From positions 135,818,621 to 135,882,620 of the forward strand of contig NC_133931.1 in NCBI RefSeq assembly GCF_031877795.1: a DNA stretch of 64,000 nt, written 5' to 3'. The position numbers and the translations under genes are program-made. Numbering within the stretch: the first letter of the stretch is position 1; every line of letters starts with the position of its first letter. This DNA comes from Strix aluco (Eukaryota > Chordata > Aves > Strigiformes > Strigidae). This document shows, in pieces, positions 12,601 to 26,156 of this stretch. The notes under the pieces were generated by a model. It did not search any database. It saw nothing but the letters and a program-made list of their open reading frames with translations, and was not told the origin of the DNA.

Positions 12601-15560
12601 GGGGAGCACCAAATGTATCAGTGTTATTATAAAACTGTTATTATGAAATAGTTTGAACATTGTCTTTGCCAGTGATAAACCCTACATCATACAGTACCTT
12701 TTAAAAAAATTTTTTTCAAGTGTTTCTTTGTTCAGATTATACAAGCTATGTGTTAATACATAATTCTTAATAACAGGATAATACTGACTCCAGAAGCCTG
12801 AAGACAGGGATGTTCTGCATGTTAATGTCATGCCATGCACTTAGCCACTTACTGCCAACTTTCCATTTCTATGCAGGACTGCTAACCGTAGAAAAGTGTT
12901 CATATATGATCATTCTAAATTATTTAATTCAGTGCAACTTGCTAACAAAATCTATTTGTTCAAGGGTTGCCAAGATGTCCAGAGAAAATAATACATTCTT
13001 CATGCAGTCTGTTGGGGAAACTTACTGTGATAAACGTACATACTAGTCTTAGAACTTTATCCTCTATGTTTATTTGTTATTAGCATCTATTCTTGATCCT
13101 ATAGCAGGTTTGGGTCTTTTTTAAACCCAGTAATATGTCTGATATCTTTTTCCTTTCTCTGAAAGGAGAAAATATTTTTTTTATTCTTAAAATTCCTTAT
13201 CATCTGCCTTCTGTCCCCTAGTGTATTGGCCAGGGAAATCATCTACACCTGAGACTTTGGTCCCCTACTTAGCTGAGCCAGATGTTGACTTTCTGCTGGA
13301 AAATGGGTGGGTAGTACTGCTCTCTCCCTCCTTACTTCTAACAGGCTTTCTCCACCATTTACCTTGCCCTGGCACAGAGGCTGACAGGATTCCTCCATGA
13401 GTTGATTTACCTCACAAACTCACATAGCAAGAAATTAAGCCAGAAAAGAAATAGCTTTACATTTTTCTGCTGCTCTAGTGAGCCAAGTGGCCCATGAGAG
13501 GGTCCAAGAAGTGCAGAAGTTGGCATAAAAGCCCAGGAGAAAGAGGACAGGTCCACGTAGCTAAAAACCAGAGATGAGAGAATGAGGTGGAAACAGGACT
13601 TCTTCATTTCAGCAGCAGTAAGTTATTAGATCAACTGAACAGCTCATGGAGTCACCGCCTCCTGTGCATTTGCCAAAAATATGGCTTCAGCAGGCTATCA
13701 TATGTCAGCATGCAACTACATCCAAACAGTTGATGCTTCCTTTACATCAGCACTTCAGTAACCACCTTTGAAAAAGTTCCTTTTTTCTGGAAGCCCGGTC
13801 TCTAGCAGGATGGAAGCTTTTACTTTTATTTGCCTATTCACATAACTGTATATGTTACATACTGCGTTTTATAGATGGGTTTCAGCTCGACAGGAAAGCT
13901 CCCTGGTACTCCATGTTCTAGCTGTCACACATGAATGGGCTCATGGGGCATCTTCTGAAAAGAGAAGAAGATGGTGCTCACAAGGGACCATCAGGCTGCA
14001 AGGAAGCCAGGAGGGGATAGTTCAAGAAGTGTAGCAGATGAAAGATGTAGCATGAGATGAGGAGGCATGGGCCTGATCAGGAAAAGGACAACAGTGGCTC
14101 AGAACTGCAGGAGGGAGGTTCTCCTGGAGACCAGAGGAGCTTTGCAGAGGTTGCTGCAACCCAGAAAACCAGATGAGATTGCAAGATGAGACATACAAGA
14201 TCTGAAGGCAATGGCTCACCCTATTAGGACACAGTGAGCGACAGGGGAATTTGCTTTCATGCTCTATTTTTATTAGTCCTCAAACAGAAAAACCTCCATT
14301 GTCTGTATTTCAGAAGTTACTTTGGTTTAATTTCTATTCTAATAAAACAATGTTAGAGATAGAAAACCCTTTTGGTGTGGTTACTATGCTGACTGCAAAG
14401 AAGACAGGCAGGGAGGTTCATCCTGAAACTCTGACTGATTCTGGGGAGCCAATCACAAGCAGAAAGCCCTCTAACATGTTTGCATGTTAGCCTTCTTGAA
14501 CAGCGCTGTAATGGCAAGAAGTTCCCAAGAGTGCCTAAGGAGTGGTTTCAGCCCTCCCCCACTTCCAGCTGCATGATGTGCACTCTCAGCGCTTTCCTTG
14601 TGCAAGCCCTGATGGTCATTAGACACTGTGCTGAGCCATTTTATCATGCTCCATCAGCAGAAAAAAATAGTCCAACAAAACAAAATGCTAAAACTGGCTT
14701 GAATTATTCTGGACTGAAGTCAAGACAGACATTCACAACAGAATGGACGATCAGGATGACATGTTAGTCTAGACTCTACCCTGTTGAGGAAAGCTTGGGA
14801 ATTTCAGAACATCAGACTTATCTTGGTATCTCTTGCCTAAGCTCTGTAGAAAGATTTGTCAAGAAACAGGCATGTTGTCTGATTAAATGATTGTTCATCC
14901 TCTGTGTGCCTTATTGCCTGGGCTGTTCAGCTGCCCATGGGTGGGCTACTAGGCTGCCCCACCTACTGGGTGTTCAGCTACCAATCTGCTTAAGAAGTGA
15001 ACTTTTAATTAGGCCAGTTATTGGCACTCCCTGAAGTTGTCTTTTTGGGCTGCTTATCTCTGCACAACCTGAAACAGCTCCAAGAAACTGCTTTTAAGCA
15101 GTGAGTAGCCCCACACCATCTGACTTGCTCATACCCAGTTCTGATGCAGACAACACAGCTGCTTAATGAGTCAGGAAGCAGTCATCAGGCTACTCAGGCA
15201 GGCTGAAGAATAAGGCAGAAACTTTTAAAGGGTATTTTTGTATTATTTTTTCAGCATTTTCTGCTCTTGAAATACTTTAACCTTTTGTTCCTACTGAGAA
15301 AAATGTGTTTTGTTTTTTTGGTGGGAGAGGGGATGGGATGGGAGTTACTGGAAAAATAAATTCCATCTTCATGGCAAGCATATCAAGTAACTTTAGAAGA
15401 CTAGCCTGCCCACCTGTTGTGAGTGTTTCCAAATTTTATTTGGCATGCTCTGCTGTGTAATTTCTTGCACTTTTATTTCTGAAAATCTTATTTTAGTTTG
15501 ATTTATTAGGAACACTAGGGTTCAAGTTGCTGCATGCTGTAACCTACGTGGTATGTCAGC

Positions 15561-15644
15561 ATTAAATAGGTTACAACCTCAGATTCAGGATAGATATCTT
15601 GTACATCAGGATCATTTGATCAGACATGTTATAACCTATTTAAT
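15561..15644. repeat. Inverted repeat, 17-bp arms, 50-nt loop
   Basis: The arm ATTAAATAGGTTACAAC (15561-15577) and the arm GTTATAACCTATTTAAT (15628-15644) are reverse complements at 16 of 17 positions. No target-site duplication or transposase sequence is visible. It may be a decayed small DNA transposon or a chance hairpin. Confidence 0.7.
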
Positions 15645-18600
15645 AGATCTTTGACCTATCTGACCACTGATTGTAACTGTTTATTTGTTGTCACCAGAAT
15701 AGTCTCTTTCATGTTTTTGAATTAGGAACATATGAATATCAACATGAGGTAGATCCAAAATCATGAAATCTCATGACATGACCTGTAGCACATGCTACCA
15801 CTTTACTGCATGTGTACAGGCAGGAATCATTTGGGTCATTTCTGAGTGGAAGCATAGGCAGTACCACCATTCAAGCAAGACTAACCAAAACACTGATTTT
15901 TTTTTTTTTTTATCACAAAGAACAATCATACAGAATTATAAAGATTATGCACATATAGCTGAACTTCAACATAAAAACAGTTGCCATAAATTGACACTGA
16001 ACATCTTTTTAAAGATATATTCTAGTACCGGCAGCAGATGTACTTGATAAAAATCACTGGGTAATATTTTAAAGCTTGAGGTCTTCAAGCATCATCTGGC
16101 CTTAAATCAACTATTTTTATCATGAGGAATAATTTATTTTTCCTAGGAAAGTTACATACTTTCTATTTCTCCCTAGCCTGAAAATCCCTAGTCCTTGAGG
16201 GAGAGATTATTTTCTGTGGATGACTCCTTTAAGTAAACTACAGTAATTTATAAATGTTGAGTGCAATTAATGCATTTGAACAAAATTAAAAGAGTAAAAT
16301 GCTTAGCCACCAAAGGTGGTAGAACACCTTTGGAAACATGGAAATCCATTTTTTTTCTTCTAATAAGTTACCTGTGACTCTGGCAGTCAAGAAGCCTCTG
16401 TGCCCGTATACCTGGTAGGAGATGAACACTGCCACCCCACCACCCCCCGAAGGGAGTCTACAGCCACTCTCCCCTGCCACTCCAGAGCTGGTGCTCCCCC
16501 CTCAGTAGAGTTTGTTCCCCTTCCTTGACCTGGAGCCACGGCATCAGTGCTGCAAATTCAGGTCTGAGGGCAAAGAAGGAGCCCTTCTCCTGCTGCCCAG
16601 AGTCACAAGCTGCCAGCTTCCTCCACCCAGGGAGTCTCCATCCACCACTCATACACAAAGAGCCTCTTACTCTCCTTCCTTTGTTACGTCCTACAGCTGA
16701 TGCTCATGCTGCTCCAGGGACTTTGTGAAGACCCTGTCCATCACCTGCTTGTCATCCTTGAAGATATAGTCACACACTTACTCCCTCACCCAGTGCCTAA
16801 GGACCTCTGCAATGCACACCTCCCACTATGAGACCACCCCAAGAAGAAGCACCAAGTGCTCCCCACAGCCCAAACCTTTATTGCTCCAGTACTTTCGATG
16901 CACACCAGGTAATTTGTCTGTCACATGGTGAGGAACCAACCTTAAAATATTGTGTAATCCCATCCTACCTGGAGACATTCCAGCATGCTTTTCACACCCC
17001 AGCTGGCTCTATAATAGTCAAAATACCTACTAGCTGCACTCCTACTGACCTAAATAGCTTCTTCCCTAATCAGCAATCAGATAAAGACAGAAGTTGCAGG
17101 CCCTTTTTAATCAAGTTTCCCTTTCAGAAGGTAATTAACTGAAGCTGTTAGCTCTAGATTTCAGAAACAACTAAAAGCTGAAATTTGGACTGAAGAAAAA
17201 TTAAAACCAGAGCAAAAACTAATTAATAAATACCACAAAATCTGCAAATAATTGGGGGGGAAGGAATGTTATGAAAAAAAACATTAAAGGAAGGCAAGCA
17301 AGTGAAAATTCGTAGAAACCCCAAAAATTCTGGATTATTTGAAATCTAGAGGAAAAATCTAGTTAAAGGCCTGGTACAAGGTAGCATATGGTGAGGTAAT
17401 TAAATGCATAATCACTAAAACTGTCTGTTATGCTTAAGGATAAAAGTTTTCAATCTTTGAGTGCTTTTCATTTTGCAAGCTTGAAGTTCATTTCATGCCA
17501 CACACTTTTTAATATAGTATGAAAAGCAAGAACAACTCTAAAAGTTATTTAATAAAATAAATGATTGAAATGAGTATGATTAATCAAATTATAAGCAATA
17601 TATATGTTACATTTTACCAGAACAAAAGCTTTTTTCTTTCTTTTTTTTCTTTTTTATATGAGGAATATAAATTGAAAGATAAATGAAATTTCATTTATGC
17701 ATACACATCACTTTGAGGGGAAAAAAAAGACTATCCACTACAGAATTCACTAATGAAATGCCTATTTTTTCCTCCTTCATACTAGTTCCAAAATTTAGCT
17801 CTCCATATATTCATGAATGTTTCTAATCTCTTTTTATGTTCAGGGAATGAAATAGGCTTCAAATTTGTATGTCATAAGTATGGAATGTATTCCCTGATAT
17901 TTAGTTGTGGGGAATCCTTCCAGTGTTACAGAGTAACTTACACAGCAGCTGTGATCAAGATGTCTGTTAAGTTTTTCTTTGCTGTGCTGTTTACCTGTTC
18001 TGAAACTTACTGGTTTAGTATCTGAGCCAAAGCCCAATCAGGAAAGTAAGATTTGTATGTGTAGTGTTTTGGGGGATGCTTAGGGGTTTGTGGGGTTTTT
18101 TTATTGCAATTTTTCAAGACAAAATAGTTGAAAATTAGAAAAAGATTTGCAAGAGTCCAGATGCAACTACCAAGGTCAGTTCTGTTTACTTAGAGTACGT
18201 TTGCAATGAATCAACTCCATAATTTTGACATGAATCATCTCTCAAGCTTTTAAGAGACTGATGAGCTACCTGGGGAATGCATGTTCATTCTTAAAAGTTT
18301 ACAAAATCTAGCAAAATCTGAATAGTCAATCTGAATAAAGCAATACAATTTATGAAATCCATTATTTTGCACTCTTCAGGTTTTTTAAAAAAATTACATT
18401 GACCTCACAACTCTGTATAGTTACTTGTAAATTGGTGAAGATTTTAGACCACAGTTCTCAGTCAGTAAAACTGCTGTTGACATGTTTGAACCATTTCTGT
18501 AACATCATTAGTCCTTTCTTTTCGGCCATGGAGAGGTGTATCTTTGGATTTGGAATGCAGTGAGAGGAAGGGATGGGATGGGAAGTAGGGAGATGAAGAA

Positions 18601-19640
18601 TAAACAGAGGCTTTCCTCTACCAGCTCTTCAGAATTCAAAGAAAGTTAATATTAACTTCAGACTCTCTTTGAGAAATGCCTCTGAATATGGGTGTATCTT
18701 TGGAGTCTGGGTGTTGTCACAAAGCTAAAGGAATTTGAAAATCTTGTTGATTTATGTCTCCAGTTTAGCTCTCAGTATTTTTTTGCCTTTATATTTTCTC
18801 AGCTTTTTACCTTTCAACCTGAGCAAACCCTGGAATTTACTCTAATGTAGTGACAAAAGAAAATTGTCAATGAAAAGGCTCCGTAGAGGATTCGTTCCCT
18901 TTTTTCTGTGGGTTTCTTTTTTTTTTTTTTCTCTGCTAGATGCTAGATGTAATGATCACATACAGATCTGTATTTGCTTTAGCATTACAATACTGTAGCT
19001 GACATTAAGATCTGCAGTGAGACATTTGGTGTGTAATTCTGAACTACCACTATCAAATAGTGTGTAAAATGTTGATATCTGTCATATCCAGTTATTCTGC
19101 TCCAGTGAAGCATGTTCCTACATAAACTTCCTCCACAGACGTCTTACTGACATTATCATGTTAAAAGTGTCTTGGACCTTATGCCAACTGGCATTTCAGA
19201 AGCTGAGAGTTTTCTTTTTTGGCCAGATGAGAAGGGGAATAATCTCTACATTATTTTTCTTGGCTATTTTAGCAACTGAAATTCTCTGAATTGTTTCATT
19301 GCTCACTTAAGTACTTAATCTAATTTTGTTTTTCTGAATTGCACCTCTGCAGGATGCCTAAACCACTGCTAGAGTGTGAAGACAAACCAAAATTTTATCA
19401 ATTTTCTAATTTAAACAAAAAACGAAGTGTGAAAGTAGCATTCTAACTCAGAACATTTTTAGATATATATATATGTTCTCTATAAGTTTCAATTTCGGTT
19501 TGTAAATGTTTTCTTTGTTGATGATTTTGTTATGATCAGTCACATTTTTCAACTTGATTCAGGGTGAAAACTAATTTAAAATATCAAACTTTCCACAGAG
19601 CAAGAATTACATTTTCCAAAAAGTTAACAGATTGAGTAGT

Positions 19641-19684
19641 CTATGATCATAGATATATCATAGATATAATAGATATAATCTATG
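19641..19684. repeat. ATAGA/TATC low-complexity repeat with 12-bp palindrome
   Basis: The block starts with the palindrome CTATGATCATAG (19641-19652) and continues with imperfect copies of 'ATAGATATAAT' up to 19684. It is simple AT-rich repetitive DNA. Confidence 0.7.
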
Positions 19685-20101
19685 AAGATTTCTGATGAAT
19701 CAGGTTAATTAAATTCAGAGGAATAATTTGATTTAATCTCAGATACGTCACTAAGTCTTCATTTGATTTTGTAACTCACAAACACACACAAAAAGATCTT
19801 AAATGTCCTCAAAAATAAGATATCCTTATTGCCTTGAGCATCACAGCATCACTTGTAAAATGAAATCTCATGTTTTATGCCAGTTTAGGACATGCTTGTA
19901 CTTGAATTGGAGAAGATCAGTGTGGAAACTGAGCTGATGAATTTTTTTCCATACATTGTCATCCTTTCTTTGCATTTGAGAGATGAATTTGCCATTACTC
20001 AGTTGAAATGAGACATATCTGCCAATCCATCATTACTAAAAATCACAAATTGTATTTTATATAATAACTGTTGCAATCATGTTTGGCATCCCAATTCATT
20101 T

Positions 20102-20121
20102 AAAAAAAAAAAAAAAAAAAA
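20102..20121 (+). repeat. Poly(A) run
   Basis: This is an uninterrupted run of about 20 A. Upstream sequence shows no retroposon body and no flanking duplication was noticed, so it is treated as a simple homopolymer. Confidence 0.8.
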
Positions 20122-20631
20122 TCCACGCACTGTTTTCCTTCCAGATAGGAGAAATTGTAATACAGTGAAATCCAGTGTCCCAATTAAGACCCAGTTTGTG
20201 TAATTGCAGTAATCAAAGCGGTGCTAAGTAAGCAAACTGCAGTTGTGGTTAGATAGGTCATTATTCACATTCACTTCTTCCGTTGTCACTCTCTGAATTG
20301 TTACACAGCTGTGAAGCTTCACCTCAGGGAGAGCTGCATAGCAGTGATAGGCAAAAATAGGGATAATAGGTGCTTATGGTTTGCATAAAGCTGCATATAT
20401 GTTTCAGCATGATTCTTTGGATGCCAATTTAAATACCTGGATGATAATATAATCCTTTGCTGTCAAAATTTCTGAGAAACCTATATCTGCCTTGGTCTTC
20501 AGAGCTTTGTCAGACTCACCAAAGATGACTCCAAAAGCACTGTTCTGTGAAAAAGCCTTTTTTTATACTGTTATGATTTTCTGATATTCTGAGGCAGTGG
20601 AAGGTGTTTGTACATATCTTGCAAACATGTT

Positions 20632-20649
20632 AGGAGACTATAGTCTCCT
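20632..20649. repeat. Perfect 18-bp palindrome
   Basis: AGGAGACTATAGTCTCCT is its own reverse complement over all 18 bases. No function is evident. Confidence 0.9.
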
Positions 20650-23010
20650 GCTAGAATTAAAATAAATCTCTGTATTGAACTGTCAAATGCTATATTCACA
20701 AAGTCATTCAAAAAGCCATTGTACAACGGAGTCAGTCACAAAGTTATGGCTTCATCCTCATTTAATCCATAATGTGTGCAGGTATGGGATGGATTTTAGC
20801 CATCAATGCATTACAGCACAAGAACAATTTCAGTGCAATTTTCAGTTTTGTTTTCCTTTCTTTCTGATCAAAATGTGTTTCTCTAAGCCTCTATTCTCTA
20901 AATTTAATGGAGAACCCACTCTACCAAGTAAATACTGGGATTTTGATAGGTATTCAACCCAGGCCAAGAAAGGGTTTTAGGGGTTTGTGGTTTTGTTGTG
21001 TAATGAAATGTCAACAGTATATTTCAATAAATGTATTCATACAAAGTCTGCTTTTAATTTCATGAGATCCTAACTCCAGCTTCATCATGCTTATCTTCGT
21101 GCCATTGCTGAATCTTTAATTCTTCTTTTGTTAGTCTCTTAAGAGTCCATATAACTTTTAACAGGAATCTGGCTGAGCCAAAAAGGAAATCATCTCAATA
21201 ATGCTGCATGCCAGTGCTTTGTGTACATCTCATTATCGCAATATGCTAAGTCAGTCAGAGGCTAAGCATGATATTGAAAACACAAGAGGAAGTCCTTATG
21301 AAAGTAAAACTGCTCTTCGTAGTAGAAGACTGGTAGTTCAAAATCATCCAGATGTCTCAGGGTTGATCAGAAATGTAACAGCACTAAATACTCGGTTACT
21401 TGCAGGACTGCTCTTTATCTCAGTGTCATATCCATCTATTGTAAATATTCTGTCAAGGGTTCTGCATAAGGCTGGGGAGAAAGTTGGGTTACTTTCATCA
21501 GTGATAAAGCAAACAATGCAGTCTTACTGTCAAAAGGAGTAAATGTGCCTGTGCTTTCCTCGTCCTTATTTTTTTTAAACCACTAACAATGTCATTCATT
21601 AAAAGGACTGTTTATTCAAAAGACCTTCTGAAAACAGCATAGGAAATAGGAAGCCTTGCATTTATACTGGTAATCCCTCAGCTCCTAACAACAGTCATCT
21701 GCTAGGGAGAGAGAAGTGTTGTAACATCTGGCTCAGTGTGATGAGTTTTCATCTTCTGTTGGGAGGACTGATGTCATGTAAGGAACAGAGGAGCAGGCTA
21801 ACTATTGTAAATGAGAGAGGCAGCAGCAGTGGTTATTCTCTGAGCTGGGCTCATGGATCCCTTGAATGGCTGCCTGCAGCCCCCATGTGTTGATTCTGGC
21901 CCATTAACCATCCTGTTAATCTTCAAAAAGCTTTAAAGTACCAGTGTTTTGGAGAGTGAATATAGGTGAGAATTTGCAGGTGTCATTCACACAACACAGC
22001 CATCTTCCAGCTCTTTTCAGCAGACAGCTCTCCTAGTCTATTAAAGCACAGAAGGAAATTCTTTCTGCCACCTTTTATCCTGTCTGATATTTCTGAGAGC
22101 ATCAGGATTTTTAACATTTTGCAAGATGGCAGTGCAAATGTAAAGGAACAGAAAGTCAGTTTACTGTTTTGGAAAATTTATACACTTCATTCAACCCACA
22201 TCATTTAACTTTCAGTTTTTTAGTGTCACCACAATATATACTGCTGCATGAGTCATCTCAATCCTGTATCAACCAACATTTCAATTCTCTAAATTATTCT
22301 GTTCTATTCTTTTGGGAAAGAACAGCATACAAGAACAGGGCAATTTTAGGCAATTCAAAGGTTATACCATGCTTGACACCTGACTTCACTTTAGTAACAC
22401 CTGCCTGAAGAATAATTAGCAGGCCACTTTTAAAGAAAGAACTTCCATACACCACAGATGGCATTCTTCATACCAGACAGGCAACGATGTATGTTGGAAG
22501 TAAGCCAAACTGTCTGCAAAAACTGTGAGAAATTCAAGACAGACATCTGAGTGGAAGGAAAGTTTTACCTTCCTCAACACCCCTACCCCCCTGCAACCAT
22601 TCTGGAACATCTGTTCAAACCTACCTCTCTATATAATGCACTTTATTTTTCTTATCTACTAATGCCACAAATTACAGAAGAAGAAAAGCAGCATAGCAAG
22701 TTTCTTTTATATTGGTTGTGAAACCTACAATTTAATAACATAATGTGATGATTTGCCAGCCATAGAAATCCTGTATTACAAGACTCTTGTTAGAACCAAG
22801 AACAAAATTTTCTTAACTGGCTAGTAATATGGGGTCTTCAACTCACATTTCCATAAAGTGGTCCTAATTTTCACTGTGTACTCAAAACTTCATTGAAATC
22901 AGGATACCATGTGTCATAACAGAGGCACAAAGTCAACAGTCACTTTGGAAATTATTGGCTAATGTCTTAATCCTGGACTGTTCATTGATTTGTATGAACT
23001 TTTGTATGTA

Positions 23011-23090
23011 CTTTGGGCTAAATCCAAATCCCTGTGAAATCAATCGCAATCTTTCCATTGCCATCCATAGGCTTTAGAATGAGGTCCTTC
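23011..23090 (+). repeat. Possible ancient amniote SINE-like fossil
   Basis: The + strand reads TTTGGGCTAAATCCAAATCC, then GTGAAATCAATCGCAA, TTTCCATTG and GGCTTTAGAATGAGG. This fits the 'gggccaaatcc ... gaaatcaatgg ... ttccattga ... gggctttggat' pattern of an old amniote repeat. It is diverged, and the assignment is by motif memory only. Confidence 0.35.
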
Positions 23091-23917
23091 ACTTCCTTAG
23101 AAGAGTCTTTCCTTCTTTCTTGCAAAAGTATTCTATATGAAAGGAGTCCTGAGAACTCTTCATAATATTGTCATCAGAATCAAATGCCTTATGCAAATAT
23201 TCTAAAATTAGAAAAGTAACAGCTGTGTTGTACTTAGTATCTCTTATGAACTAAAAAATTGTGCATTTTATTTCCACAGTTCCAATGAATAAGCATATAC
23301 ATGAGAATTATAGAAATACATATACAAAATTATTTACAATGTGTTGTAATTCCAAACTAGGGCTTTTTTTCTCTACTGGTACTCTCTTAAATGCATTTCT
23401 GTGGTGATTGCATAAAATTTTTCTAAGGGCACTTTTCAAGATAAATTTTTAATTTGGGAAAATGCCCATTTCAGTATTTTCTCAGCTGTGCATGTGACTT
23501 TCTTGGCAAATAATGTGGTAAGCATTCAGAATAGACATACTTCTAAAAGCCCTGCAGCCCATATGCAAACTTAAGTAACATATACAGTGTATATATATTC
23601 ATGGTGACACGTAACAATGAGAATCTGTCCCTAAATACTAAACCACTTTTATATATATTCACCATGTTCATTGCTTCATATGGTTTTGGAGCACACTTTT
23701 ATAACACAAAACCCATGATATTATCACATGGTTGTAAGACAAGAAAGTTCCTACAAAATTCAATTATTGTGCTGTTTACTTAAAGAATGAGTGAATCTGA
23801 AACTTGTTGGCTGCTAATGTAAAATAAAATTTTACAGAGTTTCTCTTAATGGATGCTAAATTTTCAAAGTTTACAAATAAAATCCAAACATTAGCAGAAC
23901 TTATGGCCAAATTTTTT

Positions 23918-23935
23918 CTCTCTCTAGAGAGAGAG
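23918..23935. repeat. Palindromic (CT)n/(AG)n block
   Basis: CTCTCTCTAGAGAGAGAG is a perfect 18-bp palindrome formed by a short CT repeat meeting a short AG repeat. It can form a hairpin but is probably simple-sequence drift. Confidence 0.85.
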
Positions 23936-25767
23936 GATTCTCTCTGTGGACTAGTGATGTTATTTTGTTAGACATCAGAACTGAATATTTAAATTCAAGT
24001 ATATAATCTTAATAGATATAATGGGTAAAAAATTGGTACACAAAATATGAAACCATTTATGGAAAGAACAGGGATGTGGTGATATGCTTTATTCCAGTCA
24101 GTTAGTCCTGTGAACAGAACTAATGCCATTTTAATTATTATTTAATGTCCTGGATCACATTCTTATACCTTATCTCAACTATATCACTTCTGCTTTGAAG
24201 CACCACATATTTACTCTTTTTTTGAGTCAGGGGAAAGAGTCGGGGTCACGAGGGTTGGAAGAGGTTGTCATATAAAACATTCAAGGGCTAAATAAGATAA
24301 AAAAAGAACAGAATCAAGTCCTCACAGCACATTTAGTAAGGCACTGAACCTAATCCCAAAAGGCTTACTGGCCCTATGGTACAAGGTGGCCAGTACAAAG
24401 TACTTCAGTCCCTCGTCATTTAACCATTAAAAAGGCTATTTCAAAACTTACCTTTCTTTAAAAAATCTTTGAAGTCTGTCTATAGAAAAGCACTGCAAAA
24501 AAGGGAACTATGATTATCTCCTACTACAACTACTATTTAACAAGCTTTTAATTTGCAACACTTTTTGAGGTCTTCTCTGCTTGTTGACACTAACCAAGTC
24601 TACTGCCCAGGTGATTGTTTTCAACTGAATGAAAGTAAAGTTTCACCAAATTTCTGCAGATAGGAGTCATGACAGTTCAGATGCCAGAAAAAGGACAATG
24701 GCCAACAGATCTGCATGCGTGACTTGGACAGAAGTAATAAGTGGCTGAGAAACTTCTAATACATTTGCAGTTTGTACAGATGACTTGTCATAAGCTCTTA
24801 TTATGCCATATGGAGGCCCTGACTAACAGCCAGCAGCCTTAAATTACATTGAAATTGATTCCTACCTGCAGCTTTCAGCTGTAAATGATGTCAAAAGAGT
24901 ATGGGCTTAAAATGAAAATTAATAGAAATATATAAAAGCAAATGAGCTCTGGTATGTCCTTATTAATCTGAGGTAATAATGTGCATCATCACTGAAGACC
25001 TATGCCAATTATTGCCAGCTATCAGCTACATTGCCTTTTTTAAATTAGTATGGACATCACATTGTGTACAGAATTCTCCCTTTCAATCCACACACATTAC
25101 CTAAAAATATTAAATTACAGTACATAATTGGTTAAACATTACTCTTTAAAATTTCTTGAATCTTGTAGCCGATCTTAAATACTGCATGTACTCTATTAAA
25201 TACAAGCTCACCCAAGAGACATAAACTGACTGAAGCCAGGAAATTCTAAATGAAGGCTCAAGCTGACATTTTGTCCCTAACTTATATAACTATGTTTCCT
25301 CATAGCTACTAAGAGTTCATGTCCTAATGGTGTTTCTTTCTTTATTTGTACAAGTAATATTATTGCAACAGTCAGAGCCTTCATTTAAGAAAGCAGGATA
25401 CATAAACTACCTTGAAACTTGGCCTGTGGTGGAAAGACATAGGTATAGAGTCTCTCCTTCTTGTGCTCTTTTTTTTGACTATTTTTGGATCTGATGAAAA
25501 GAAAGTCAAAAAAAGATAAGCATTTAATTAAATTCCCAAACTACTTCGAATTTATGGTTTAATAAATTGAGCCAGCTTGCAATGGCGTTATTTTAACCAC
25601 ACCTCTTGAACTACTATTGTCAAGATAAATCTGAAAACAATGAAGTCATAGTAAACAAAAACACAAAATAAAAACTTAACAGTCATAAGGGAAAAGAAAG
25701 AAACCCTACAAATAATATATAGCCTTGTACCCCAGAGACAGCAGAAAAAAGAATTATCATCTGTCAT

Positions 25768-25810
25768 GTTGAAAATTGTTAAACATCAGTTGAAAAACTG
25801 TTAAACATCA
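25768..25810 (+). repeat. Two-copy tandem duplication (about 21 bp)
   Basis: GTTGAAAATTGTTAAACATCA (25768-25788) is followed directly by a second copy that differs by a small insertion and substitution (25789-25810). It is a local slippage or duplication event. Confidence 0.8.
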
Positions 25811-26087
25811 CAGCCTTTTTACAGTCAATTATATTTTCTCTGTATGTTTCCTAAGAGTACATATTTCTCTGTGTGGCTCAGCAATACGCTAACAATAGAA
25901 CGTCGAAGAGAGGTAGACTCTGGACAGATATGATATTAAAATTACTTTAACCCAAAAAATACATCATTAGTCCTCAGAAGCAGGATTCACTGGCAAGAAG
26001 TCATGAAAAGTGATTAGCCACTATTTAATAACAGGAACTAATAAAGATAAATAAACCAAACTAGGTTTCATCATTTCACTCCGCCAC

Positions 26088-26156
26088 CAAGTGCCTGCAC
26101 AACTTTGGGCAAATCACAATCTTAAAGCTTGATTTTGTCCATCTGTTAAATGGTAT
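26088..26156 (+). repeat. MIR-type SINE fragment
   Basis: The segment has CAAGTGCCTGCACAACTTTGGGCAAATCACAA, split here around 26090-26120, and ends with TCCATCTGTTAAATGG. It lines up in order with the MIR consensus portion 'gaccttgggcaagtcactta ... tttcctcatctgtaaaatgg'. The gap in the middle is of the right size. The copy is old, as expected for MIR in a sauropsid genome. A 9-bp stem hairpin, TGGTATAGT/ACTATACCA (26151-26172), starts at its 3' edge. Confidence 0.6.
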
